Shown in pieces: positions 1 to 6,848 of a DNA stretch of 33,192 bases (position 1 is its first letter; each line of letters begins with the position of its first letter). The position numbers and the translations under genes are program-made. The stretch is from contig CAZBNU010000021.1 in NCBI GenBank assembly GCA_964493075.1, positions 1 through 33,192 on the forward strand, read 5' to 3'. This DNA is from SLFT01 sp964493075 (GTDB lineage: Bacteria; Hydrogenedentota; Hydrogenedentia; Hydrogenedentales; CAITNO01). The notes beneath the pieces are model-generated. The model saw only the letters and a program-made list of their open reading frames with translations. It made no database searches and had not been told where the DNA came from.

Positions 1-180
1 GTTCTAAAATACAATTGTGGAACGAGCCGGAGGGTGCGCAAGTGCGTTCTAAAATACAATTGTGGAACGAGCCGGGTGGTGCGCAAGTGCGTTCTAAAAT
101 ACAATTGTGGAACGAGCCGGAGGTTGCGCAAGTGCGTTTCCAAATGGGAATTTTGGAAAGAGCCGGGTGGGCTGGTTGGC
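1..180. repeat. 45-bp tandem repeat, 3 good copies plus 1 degenerate
   Basis: Units start at 1, 46 and 91 and are each 45 bp. They differ from one another at only a few bases, around the agggtg/gtggtg/aggttg segment. A fourth unit at 136-180 is clearly diverged. Each unit carries an imperfect dyad (gttctaaaa with ttgtggaac), and in the fourth unit this becomes a perfect tttccaaa/tttggaaa pair. Because 45 is a multiple of 3, the repeat can be read as a 15-residue peptide repeat, but the open frame is only 64 codons, has no convincing ribosome-binding site and runs to the window edge. I read it as intergenic or as the tail of something further left. The array may extend beyond position 1. Confidence 0.85.
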
Positions 181-259
181 GGTGGAGATGTCCCGTAGGG
201 GACATTTGATAGTAGCCCGCTACTTGAGTGGCGGGAACCTGATTGTAACACCTTTTTAT

Positions 260-325
260 GCGTCCTGTAGGGACGCTTGAATACGCAACATATTACCTCA
301 TTATTCAAGCGTCCCTACAGGACGC
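260..325. repeat. Perfect 24-bp inverted repeat (REP/MITE-like)
   Basis: Arms 260-283 and 302-325 are exact reverse complements of 24 bases around an 18-nt loop; the core is gcgtcctgtagggacgc. Smaller related dyads sit nearby: atgtccc/gggacat at 188-205 and gtccctaccgggac at about 358-371. There is no gene on either side within 300 bp, so a transcription terminator is unlikely. A mobile palindromic element is the better reading. Confidence 0.8.
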
Positions 326-465
326 AAATGGGCGGTGAATGTCCGTGACCTTTAACCGTCCCTACCGGGACTTAACCGGAGCACACGTTTCTTTTGCGAA
401 TCGCCGCCTGCAGCGGTCAAGGCTGTCCAAAAAGCGTTTTTTATGATACTGACACTTAACCCTAT

Positions 466-546
466 CGTCATTGCGAGGCACGAAGCAATCTCGTTTACCA
501 AGCAGCCATCTTGTAGTATCAGATTGCTTCGTGCCTCGCAATGACG
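466..546. repeat. Perfect 26-bp inverted repeat of the 'cgtcattgcgaggc' type
   Basis: Arms 466-491 and 521-546 are exact 26-base reverse complements with a 29-nt centre. The ends read cgtcattgcgaggcacgaag and its complement. From general knowledge, palindromes with cgtcattgcgag ends occur intergenically in many unrelated bacterial genomes and behave like miniature mobile elements. A half-copy (ctcgcaatgacggact) recurs at about 829-844, suggesting a second, decayed insertion. Confidence 0.85.
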
Positions 547-693
547 GACTGCCCGTGGTTGATCATGAATCACGCAAAGCCTTTCTTCGGAGAATCGCCG
601 CCAAAACAGCGGTCTAGGCTCGCAATAAACAGAATATATCATGTTCATATTAAACGTCATAAAATTATGGTTATAAATAATAGATTGCGTCAT

Positions 694-783
694 TACGGAG
701 GGGGGACATTCCTATCCCCCGAAATGGCGTATACCGGAGACAGTCCCTTGCGATTCGGGGGACAGGAATGTCCCCCCTCCGTA
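694..783. repeat. 30-bp inverted repeat with one mismatch
   Basis: Arms 694-723 and 754-783 (tacggaggggggacattcct... against its complement) match at 29 of 30 positions around a 30-nt centre. Each arm is itself partly palindromic, because the ggggg and ccccc blocks can pair. This is a third palindromic family within 500 bp and is unrelated in sequence to those at 260 and 466. No gene overlaps it. Confidence 0.8.
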
Positions 784-963
784 GCGCACTGTTTCTTTCA
801 AGAAAAGCCCCGCGCTCGGGGTGTGTTGCTCGCAATGACGGACTTCTCATACTTGGATAAAGTCTTTCTTAAGCCAATCGCCGCCTGCAGCGGTCAGGGC
901 TTTCAATGGACGGCCTTCTTCCGCTGGGTCGTGGACAATGTCCGCGCTAGTATTATGGGGGTT

Positions 964-2469
964 TTACACGTTTGGCGTGGGGGCTGGCGCTGGTTCCAGG
1001 TTTGGGGTTGCTTCCGGGGCTGGTTCCGGTGTTACTGCCGGGGTTGCTTGCAGCAGTTTCAACGCTGCCACTTCACCCTGGCGCGCATAGTCTGCTGCTT
1101 CGCCGAGTACCCGTGCGGCTTCTTGTGGCGCGTGGAATCCCATGGAATTTTCGGCGGCGATGAAGTCAAGACGCCATTGGGCCTTGCGCTGAAATTCACG
1201 GGTTTCCAGCAATTGTTCGTCGGTGGCGCCGTTCTGCTGGGCCTGTTGGATGGCGTCAAGCTGATCCATCAGCGCCGCTGCGGCGCGTTGCAGCAGTTCG
1301 TGGTTCCGATCCTGTATGACGTCCACCCGTGCCTTGATTTCCTCTTCGGAGAAGTGGTGGCAGGTCTGGCAGGCGCGGTTGATGTTGAGCAGGGGGCTGC
1401 GCACCCAGTGGTCGGAAATCTTCGTGGCGCCGTCGCGCATATAGGGCATGTGACAGTCTGCACAGGATACGCCGCTGCGGGCATGTATGCCCTGGCTCCA
1501 GAGTTCAAATTCGGGATGCTGCGCCTTCAGGATTTCTGCGCCGGTCTCGGCATGCTTATAATCGAGGAACCGGGTGCCATCGGGAAAGGTTGTCTCATTC
1601 CAGAAGGCTTCGGCATCCTCTACACGCAGGCCTTTGCCCCAGGGGAAGGTCAGCGGCATCTTGCTGGAACAGTAATACTCAACATGGCACTGGCCGCAGA
1701 CAAAGGATCGCATCTCTGTGCGCGATGCTTCGGTGTTGGGGTCGTAAGGCTTGGCACGGGAACCCTCGCGCCACCGTTCAACAGAAGGCAGATGGACGAC
1801 AGGCGCATCGGACTCCGCAAGGCTGCGGATGCCGTTGATGAAGCCGGGACGGGTGACGCGAATTTTCATGGTCTCTGGATCGTGGCAGTCCACGCAGGAA
1901 ACGGGATGGCCGTGTCCCATCTCGTGGAGTTGTTTGTTGAGGTCCTGGTAGGACCAGGTATAGGTTTCTTCAAAGCCTGCCATAGCATCGCCATCGCCGA
2001 GGGCGCGGTACAGGGGCATAATGGACGCATGGCAATGGAGACAGGAACCGGACTGTGGTTTTGTAAGGCGTTGTGTGGCCTCCTGATCTTCGAGCATGTA
2101 GGCGTGGCCGCGCCGGTCGCGGTAGTCAATGGAGAAGGCATAGCCGAGGAACATCCGCTTCAGCCAGGGGTCGCGCTCGATTTTCTCCGCTGGCATGGCT
2201 TCGCTGCCGCCATGACCGCCGAAACGGGTACGGGTGGTGATGGCGGTGCGCTGGTAGGACTCATACTGCTTGGGCCAGTTGATGCCCCACTTCGCGGGAT
2301 CGGTGTCGTCTTCGCTGACTTCCACCACCCGGACATAGGGGTTGCGCGCTTCGCTCTTGCGTTCAAAGATGTTGATGAGCAGCGCGGTAATGAGCGCCGT
2401 CGCCACCATAACCACCAGCGCGGCAACAACAAACACGCCCGCTAATCTTACAATCATTTTTCGATCCAT
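964..2469 (-). CDS. nrfA: Ammonia-forming cytochrome c nitrite reductase, pentaheme catalytic subunit NrfA
   Basis: This protein would reduce nitrite to ammonium with six electrons on the periplasmic side. Its 501 residues carry five c-type heme motifs: C143-L-H-C-H, C192-V-D-C-H, C258-G-Q-C-H, C336-A-D-C-H and C367-Q-T-C-H. The NrfA hallmark KAQH (315-318) lies between hemes 3 and 4. HVEYY after heme 3 supplies the calcium-site Glu264 and catalytic Tyr265, and His318 is the active-site histidine. The first motif, which in classical NrfA is CXXCK with a lysine ligand, is CXXCH here; a minority of NrfA clades share this. Residues 6-34 form an uncleaved-looking membrane anchor. The last 26 residues are a Pro/Ala/Thr/Glu-rich tail absent from textbook NrfA. 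ATG 2469 follows aggag at 10 nt and overlaps nrfH by 16 nt, so the two are co-translated. Confidence 0.95.
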   Translation of the reverse strand: MDRKMIVRLAGVFVVAALVVMVATALITALLINIFERKSEARNPYVRVVEVSEDDTDPAKWGINWPKQYESYQRTAITTRTRFGGHGGSEAMPAEKIERDPWLKRMFLGYAFSIDYRDRRGHAYMLEDQEATQRLTKPQSGSCLHCHASIMPLYRALGDGDAMAGFEETYTWSYQDLNKQLHEMGHGHPVSCVDCHDPETMKIRVTRPGFINGIRSLAESDAPVVHLPSVERWREGSRAKPYDPNTEASRTEMRSFVCGQCHVEYYCSSKMPLTFPWGKGLRVEDAEAFWNETTFPDGTRFLDYKHAETGAEILKAQHPEFELWSQGIHARSGVSCADCHMPYMRDGATKISDHWVRSPLLNINRACQTCHHFSEEEIKARVDVIQDRNHELLQRAAAALMDQLDAIQQAQQNGATDEQLLETREFQRKAQWRLDFIAAENSMGFHAPQEAARVLGEAADYARQGEVAALKLLQATPAVTPEPAPEATPNLEPAPAPTPNV

Positions 2470-3041
2470 GGTTTATTTAACTCCTCTTCGATGCCTTGAT
2501 CAGCACCGCCCAATCCCACCGGTTCACCATGACCTACGGTACTGTGGCAGTGCACACAATACACCACATCCGGGTCGAATGTGGCGCCAGGCACCAGGTC
2601 ATGCACCATCTGGTCGTGGCAGGCCAGACAATTCTCCTGAAGGATTCGTTTGTTTGTATCGTTAATCATGATAGGCTCATGAAAGTCCTGCAAGGTAAAA
2701 CCCTTGGAATGGCGATAGCCGTTGTCGGCTTTAGCGATGTACTTGGGGATGAGACTGTGGGGCAGGTGGCAGTCCACGCATACGGCTACGTTGTGGTGGC
2801 TGGCCTTCTGCCAGGAATCATACTGGGACTGCATGATGTGGCAGTTTACGCATGCCTTGGGATCGGTGCTCATGTAGGAAAGCCCCTCTGCATACATGAA
2901 GGTGTAACTACCCACGCCCGCCGGAATCGCCACAAGAAACGCAGCGGCAACTGCGGCTATCAGCCAGAGCCTGGGCACACCACAGCGCTGTGCTGTCGCT
3001 TGGGGCAAAGACCTCTCTTTGTCATGCTCTTGAACCAACAC
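2454..3041 (-). CDS. nrfH: NrfH, membrane-anchored tetraheme quinol dehydrogenase for NrfA
   Basis: NrfH-type proteins (NapC/NirT family) oxidise menaquinol and pass electrons to NrfA. The 195-residue protein has one N-terminal transmembrane helix (about 25-45) and four heme motifs at C64-V-N-C-H, C88-V-D-C-H, C138-L-A-C-H and C162-V-H-C-H. Met70 directly follows the first motif in the CXXCHXM pattern that gives the unusual methionine ligation in Desulfovibrio NrfH. The start chosen is GTG at 3041, preceded by gggag; an in-frame TTG further in with agagagg upstream is an alternative. Its end overlaps nrfA by 16 nt. A long dyad at 3120-3158 lies in the upstream spacer and may control the pair. 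Confidence 0.93.
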   Translation of the reverse strand: MLVQEHDKERSLPQATAQRCGVPRLWLIAAVAAAFLVAIPAGVGSYTFMYAEGLSYMSTDPKACVNCHIMQSQYDSWQKASHHNVAVCVDCHLPHSLIPKYIAKADNGYRHSKGFTLQDFHEPIMINDTNKRILQENCLACHDQMVHDLVPGATFDPDVVYCVHCHSTVGHGEPVGLGGADQGIEEELNKPWIEK

Positions 3042-3119
3042 ATATCTCCCGACGCGTAAGTAACTATCAATACAGACTAACAGCCTGTCACCAATATCAA
3101 TGTTTCCGTATCATTTTAC

Positions 3120-3158
3120 TTGCTATTGAGTATACAGAATACTGTATCGCAATATCAA
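3120..3158. promoter_or_regulatory. Long imperfect dyad upstream of nrfHA
   Basis: Arms 3120-3137 (ttgctattgagtatacag) and 3142-3158 (ctgtatcgcaatatcaa) pair almost completely around the tetranucleotide aata. The inner 6 bp are perfect (atacag/ctgtat). The site is AT-rich, has no T-tract and lies 79 nt upstream of the nrfH start. That favours an operator for a dimeric regulator over an intrinsic terminator of the upstream dipeptidase gene. The regulator is unknown; it is not a clean FNR (TTGAT-N4-ATCAA) site. Confidence 0.45.
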
Positions 3159-3181
3159 GGATAAATTGCGCCAGCTATTCC

Positions 3182-4534
3182 TTACGACTTTCCCCATCCC
3201 ATGCGCAATAGCCGGTCGCCGTTGCCGAAGAGGAATTTCGCGGTCTGTTCTTCAGTGTACTTGCTTAATAATGCACTTCGGACATTGCTGAAATCGCGGG
3301 GGGATGCAAGGCCCTTTGCTGTTTCGGCGTAGCCGTCAAAATCGGAGCCCACGGCCACCACCTCTTCGCCGCCGTTCTGGACAAGATAATCAACGGCATG
3401 AAGCATGGCTTCCACCGGGTCTGGCGAGCTTCCATACCTATGATGCGTCATCATCAAACCCACTACACCGCCCATGCTTGCTATGGCGCGGACATCCTCC
3501 GGCGATGGGCCCATCCCATCCGTCGGATTCTTGTTGATGATAACATGAGACATGGTGATGGGCCGCTTCTTCGGGTGGGCTTTCGCGATGGCGATGACCT
3601 GATTGCGGTATTCCTGGGTGCCATGAACCATATCCACGATAATACCCACATCGAGAAGTTTCTCCACCAGTTCGTGTCCCCAGGGACTCAGCCCTGCGTC
3701 GTCCTGGTACTTCTTGGAGAACGAACCCTTGAGCCACCAGTTATTGCGAAGGAAGTCAAAAATATCCACACAGCCACCGGCCTCGTTGGGGTAGAGGTGC
3801 GGCACGGTCATCATGCACACGCCGCGATTGAAAAAATCATCCACCAGCGCTATGTTGCCTGCGAGATGGTGGGCGCCTTCCATGGCATGAACCATGCAGA
3901 GTTTGCCTTCGCCCACAATACGTTTTATGTCCGAGTAGCCCTTGGCCAGTTCAACGATATTGCCTCGCTGGCGGTTGGCCTCCGCCACCATTTCCTCGGC
4001 CTTGTCCAGATATTCCATGGCGAGCACATTCAGCGAGGCTGTTGCCATGTGGTAGGGATGGGGATGCATCTTGCTCAACACACGCAGCGGCACAACGTCG
4101 GAAAAGAACTGGCGTTCCAGCACATAGCAGGTACACAGGAAAACGCCCGTGCCACCGTTGACCAATGCGTCAACATCGGCTACCAGGCTGGTAGGCGACA
4201 TGCCCGGCTTGGCCTCGTGGGTTTTCCAGAAACGCTGCTGGAACATGTAGGCTTTCATGGATGGATGGGAATGCAGGTCGAACACAGGCAGGCGCGTTCC
4301 CGACGGCCCCTCTTGAGAACGGAGGAGGATCTGCTTCAAGGCGGCCTCATTTTCAGTGGCCTGGGTGGTCTCGTTGGAATACTTCAACGATGCCCGTATG
4401 CCCGTACTCGTCCCTGCATAGCCGACAACCGCCGTCCCGGCGGCCACGGCAGCGCAGCCCATGAAACGCCGTCGTGTTACGGGATTGTTGTCGTTTGGGA
4501 CTTCCTGTTTTTCGGGTACGGCGCCATCATTCAT
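3182..4534 (-). CDS. TAT-exported membrane-dipeptidase-like protein (peptidase family M19)
   Basis: Members of M19 (renal dipeptidase) are amidohydrolase-fold, dizinc enzymes that hydrolyse dipeptides. This 450-aa protein begins with a twin-arginine signal (R21-R-R-F-M-G, then an Ala-rich h-region), so it is probably exported folded with its metals. Metal and catalytic positions visible are DLHSH (86-90), the bridging Glu in HAMEG (E219), DMVH (H304), MSH (H330) and VGSDFDG (D398/D400), in the family order. The start lies behind ggag in the spacer. nrfH lies 140 nt downstream on the same strand, so co-transcription is possible but the dyad between them argues for separate control. Real substrates of environmental homologues are often unknown. 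Confidence 0.85.
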   Translation of the reverse strand: MNDGAVPEKQEVPNDNNPVTRRRFMGCAAVAAGTAVVGYAGTSTGIRASLKYSNETTQATENEAALKQILLRSQEGPSGTRLPVFDLHSHPSMKAYMFQQRFWKTHEAKPGMSPTSLVADVDALVNGGTGVFLCTCYVLERQFFSDVVPLRVLSKMHPHPYHMATASLNVLAMEYLDKAEEMVAEANRQRGNIVELAKGYSDIKRIVGEGKLCMVHAMEGAHHLAGNIALVDDFFNRGVCMMTVPHLYPNEAGGCVDIFDFLRNNWWLKGSFSKKYQDDAGLSPWGHELVEKLLDVGIIVDMVHGTQEYRNQVIAIAKAHPKKRPITMSHVIINKNPTDGMGPSPEDVRAIASMGGVVGLMMTHHRYGSSPDPVEAMLHAVDYLVQNGGEEVVAVGSDFDGYAETAKGLASPRDFSNVRSALLSKYTEEQTAKFLFGNGDRLLRMGWGKS

Positions 4535-4546
4535 GTGTAATTACTC

Positions 4547-4765
4547 CTATAAATGGTTCACAACACAGCTGCGCCTGCCTGGCACATCGTGGATTATAGT
4601 ATACGCCGGGCAGCCGTTCAATTCGCAGTCCGGGGGTTCAAATTCCCCGAGATCAAAATGATACTGCAACACTGGAAGACCTGATGGCGCAAGTAAAAGA
4701 AACGCCTGATACGATTCATCTTCGGGTGCAAGTGCTGTAAAGGACCCCATCCCATCAAATGGCAT
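4547..4765 (-). CDS. Possible small protein upstream of the dipeptidase (doubtful)
   Basis: A 72-codon open frame ends 12 nt before the dipeptidase start, with the dipeptidase ribosome-binding site directly after its stop. Composition is protein-like (mixed hydrophobic and acidic, with LAPSGLPVLQYHFDLGEF in the middle), but I recognise no family. It lacks a good ribosome-binding site, and its start lies immediately beside the -35 of the promoter driving the opposite strand. It could equally be chance. The rest of the 4535-4862 spacer holds only that promoter and a tRNA T-arm look-alike. Confidence 0.3.
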   Translation of the reverse strand: MPFDGMGSFTALAPEDESYQAFLLLAPSGLPVLQYHFDLGEFEPPDCELNGCPAYTIIHDVPGRRSCVVNHL

Positions 4766-4775
4766 GGAAAAATGC

Positions 4776-4805
4776 TTGTCAGACGCGGTGTTTATCCTAT
4801 ATAAT
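4776..4805 (+). promoter_or_regulatory. Sigma70-type promoter for the helicase-associated protein gene
   Basis: TTGTCA at 4776-4781 and TATAAT at 4800-4805 are separated by 18 nt. They lie about 58 nt upstream of the ATG at 4863, and no better start lies between. Fit to consensus is close, but no transcript data can be read from sequence. Confidence 0.6.
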
Positions 4806-4862
4806 AAGGGTTTTCATTTCGATTTCAGGGTTGTTCTTTTGATATGTGGAGGTTGTGTTGCA

Positions 4863-6698
4863 ATGCGTCACCGCGCGAGTTTACTGGCTTCGATGGAGGG
4901 CATCAGCCGCGCGACATTTCTTATTGCCCGTGAACTGTCTCAAAACAGTCGCTCCGGGCTGACCGCAAGGTTTCTCTCCAAAAAACTCGAACTGGCGCCA
5001 GAGGAAGTGGAGTACCTGGTAGATGTCAACCCCAAACTTCTGTACACCGACCTCACCAAAGTACGTCTTGCGCCTGAAGGGTTTCACGCCGTCAAGCGCA
5101 TTCTGGAAGGTCTTGAAAGCCATGGTGATGTGGCGGCGCTACAGCAGCGTATCCGTAATCTTCCCGACCAGGAACTGCAACGGATCGAAGAACGATTAGG
5201 TCTTGAAGAGGGGCTTTCCAAGAAGGAACTTTTTGAAAAGACCCTGTCACATATCTACAAACATCCTGATGCCGTTCTGAATTATGTGGCCTCCCGTGAT
5301 TTTTCCGCACGTGCCCGGGAAGTGTTCGATATCCTTTGGCAGTCTAAAGATGGCGTGATGACCATTTCACAGATTTATGTGAGTCATGGCGGGGCGGAAT
5401 ACGAGATTGAGCAGGCCTTATGGGAATTGTTTCAGGGCTGCGCCTGTTTTGAGTTGTTCCGGTTTGACGCAGAAAATCGCCTCATGCGTGTTGCCGCTCT
5501 GCTGAAAGAAGTGCGCGACTTCAAAAAAGCCCGCCATGTTCCCGCACATGAATCGAACGGCAAGCTCAAAGCGGTAAAAGGCGATGTGGACGAGGTATGC
5601 AGCAGGGCGCTCACGCTATCAGAAGACATTTGCAGATTGACCGCTGCCATTGCTGCACGTCCTGTGCGCCTGCGTAATGACGGTGAACTTTTTCTAGAAG
5701 ACAAGCGGCGTCTTTATAAAACATGTGGCGAGGATGAAGACGCCTTGCTCAACACCTACCTGTGGATTGCTGAAGGACTCGGCTGGATAGCGCGTGTAGA
5801 CAATACCCTGCGTGCCGGTGCGTTGGAAGAGATAGCCGGAATGACCCGTCTCTGCCGCCACCGGATTGTGTGTGACTGGTTGACGTCGCAAGAAGGGGAT
5901 GTTGGCTGTGTGGCGTTGTTTCAAGCAGCCTTTGAAGAAATGAAAACAGGCGCATGGTACCGGGTCATGGATTTTCTAAGTCACGCCAAAACCATTACGG
6001 ACCAGTCTGATGCGCCCGAACTCAGGCACGTGAGCGCACATTATGAATATGTATACCCCAGTGTAAGCGGCAGCATTGAAACACGCCTGGCAAGGGCACT
6101 GGAGGAAACGCTCTTCTGGTCAGGTATTATAGACCGTGGCTACGAGAACGGAGAGCCCTGTTTTCGGGTATCGCCGTTGGGTGACGCCATCCTGACTGAT
6201 ACAGAGCCTGCCGCACTGATTGCTTGTTACCCCGAACACAGAGGGAATTTTGTGGTGCAGCCCAACTACGAGGTTGTGGCTACTGTGGCGGATATGGATC
6301 CCTTGATGACGGTGCCGCTGGAGAGTTTTTCGGAACGGGTCAGCGTCAGCCAGGTTATGGTATACCGGCTGACCCGCGAAGCCTTTGTCCGCGCAATGCA
6401 GGAAGGTCGCAACCCGGATGTTTTCATTGACTTCCTGTTAAGCCACAGCCGTGATCCCCTGCCGGAAAATGTGCTGGTTACCCTGAAAGACTGGCGCGGC
6501 GGCGCGAAGCAGGTTCGGTTGCGCACCTGGCATGTTATCGAGTCGGACGATCCTCTTGTTATTGTAGAACTTGAACATCACCGTCGCTGGCGCGAAAAGT
6601 TGGACGGCATTGACGCACACAAGGCGGTTCGTTACCACGACATGACACGGGCGGAACTCAAACGTGCTCTCGAAAAGGATGGCTACATCGTTAAATAA
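4863..6698 (+). CDS. Stand-alone helicase-associated (XPB/Ssl2 N-terminal-like, Helicase_C_3) domain protein
   Basis: The C-terminal third (from about residue 463, FVVQPNYEVV, through VYRLT, LLSHSRDPLPENV and the KDWRGG region) matches the pattern of the helicase-associated domain found beside XPB-type helicases. No Walker A, DEAH or other helicase motor motif is present in the 611 residues. The N-terminal two thirds look like stacked small helical units of winged-helix type (for example ISQIYVSHGGAEYEIEQAL). A nucleic-acid-binding or adaptor role is inferred. The ATG at 4863 follows ggagg at 10 nt and the promoter; a longer frame upstream would place the start inside the promoter. No helicase gene lies in the window, unlike actinobacterial loci where the two are neighbours. 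Confidence 0.75.
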   Translation: MRHRASLLASMEGISRATFLIARELSQNSRSGLTARFLSKKLELAPEEVEYLVDVNPKLLYTDLTKVRLAPEGFHAVKRILEGLESHGDVAALQQRIRNLPDQELQRIEERLGLEEGLSKKELFEKTLSHIYKHPDAVLNYVASRDFSARAREVFDILWQSKDGVMTISQIYVSHGGAEYEIEQALWELFQGCACFELFRFDAENRLMRVAALLKEVRDFKKARHVPAHESNGKLKAVKGDVDEVCSRALTLSEDICRLTAAIAARPVRLRNDGELFLEDKRRLYKTCGEDEDALLNTYLWIAEGLGWIARVDNTLRAGALEEIAGMTRLCRHRIVCDWLTSQEGDVGCVALFQAAFEEMKTGAWYRVMDFLSHAKTITDQSDAPELRHVSAHYEYVYPSVSGSIETRLARALEETLFWSGIIDRGYENGEPCFRVSPLGDAILTDTEPAALIACYPEHRGNFVVQPNYEVVATVADMDPLMTVPLESFSERVSVSQVMVYRLTREAFVRAMQEGRNPDVFIDFLLSHSRDPLPENVLVTLKDWRGGAKQVRLRTWHVIESDDPLVIVELEHHRRWREKLDGIDAHKAVRYHDMTRAELKRALEKDGYIVK

Positions 6699-6706
6699 TT
6701 ATTCTC

Positions 6707-6735
6707 TTGCACGTGCATCTGAATATTAGTATAAT
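6707..6735 (+). promoter_or_regulatory. Near-consensus sigma70 promoter for the PilZ/membrane-protein pair
   Basis: TTGCAC at 6707-6712 and a perfect TATAAT at 6730-6735 have the optimal 17-nt spacing. They start 8 nt after the preceding stop codon and leave an untranslated leader of about 105 nt before the ATG at 6849. The leader has no obvious riboswitch or terminator. Confidence 0.65.
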
Positions 6736-6848
6736 TTGGAGAGCGTAACCATGGCGGCCTTGAGAAGGGCAGCATCGGAATTCGCTTATTTGTGATTGAG
6801 TTCGGGTTGTGCTTATGCCCGTGTTACAACAGAGGAAAGAGAACTGGT

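Larger units (their letters stand above)
399..901. repeat. Dispersed direct repeat, three copies
   Basis: A segment beginning aatcgccgcc and ending in gcggtc-(a/t)-ggct occurs at 399-424, 593-620 and 876-901. The first and third copies share aatcgccgcctgcagcggtc; the second is diverged (ccaaaacagcggtct). Each copy is preceded by a tttctt-containing stretch. Read on the minus strand, copies 1 and 3 encode similar short peptides (LTAAGGD followed by K-rich residues). The copies could therefore be relics of a duplicated short coding segment, but nothing shows that they are expressed. Confidence 0.6.

Noticed and set aside
1..180. CRISPR array
   Set aside because: The 45-bp units are directly abutting with no unique spacers, and no cas genes are present.
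15..209. 64-codon frame through the 45-bp repeat as a repeat protein
   Set aside because: It is short, has no ribosome site and is entirely repeat-derived. The dyad inside each unit explains the conservation better.
541..2445. 634-codon plus-strand open frame
   Set aside because: It lies antisense to nrfA, whose five heme motifs and KAQH motif are unmistakable; the long frame is a codon-usage shadow.
3398..4540. 380-codon plus-strand frame opposite the dipeptidase
   Set aside because: Antisense shadow of the M19 gene, whose metal motifs are in correct order.
4631..4656. tRNA fragment (T-arm-like ggggttcaaattcccc)
   Set aside because: Only a T-arm resemblance is present; no pairing acceptor stem, D-arm or anticodon arm lies at the right distance upstream.
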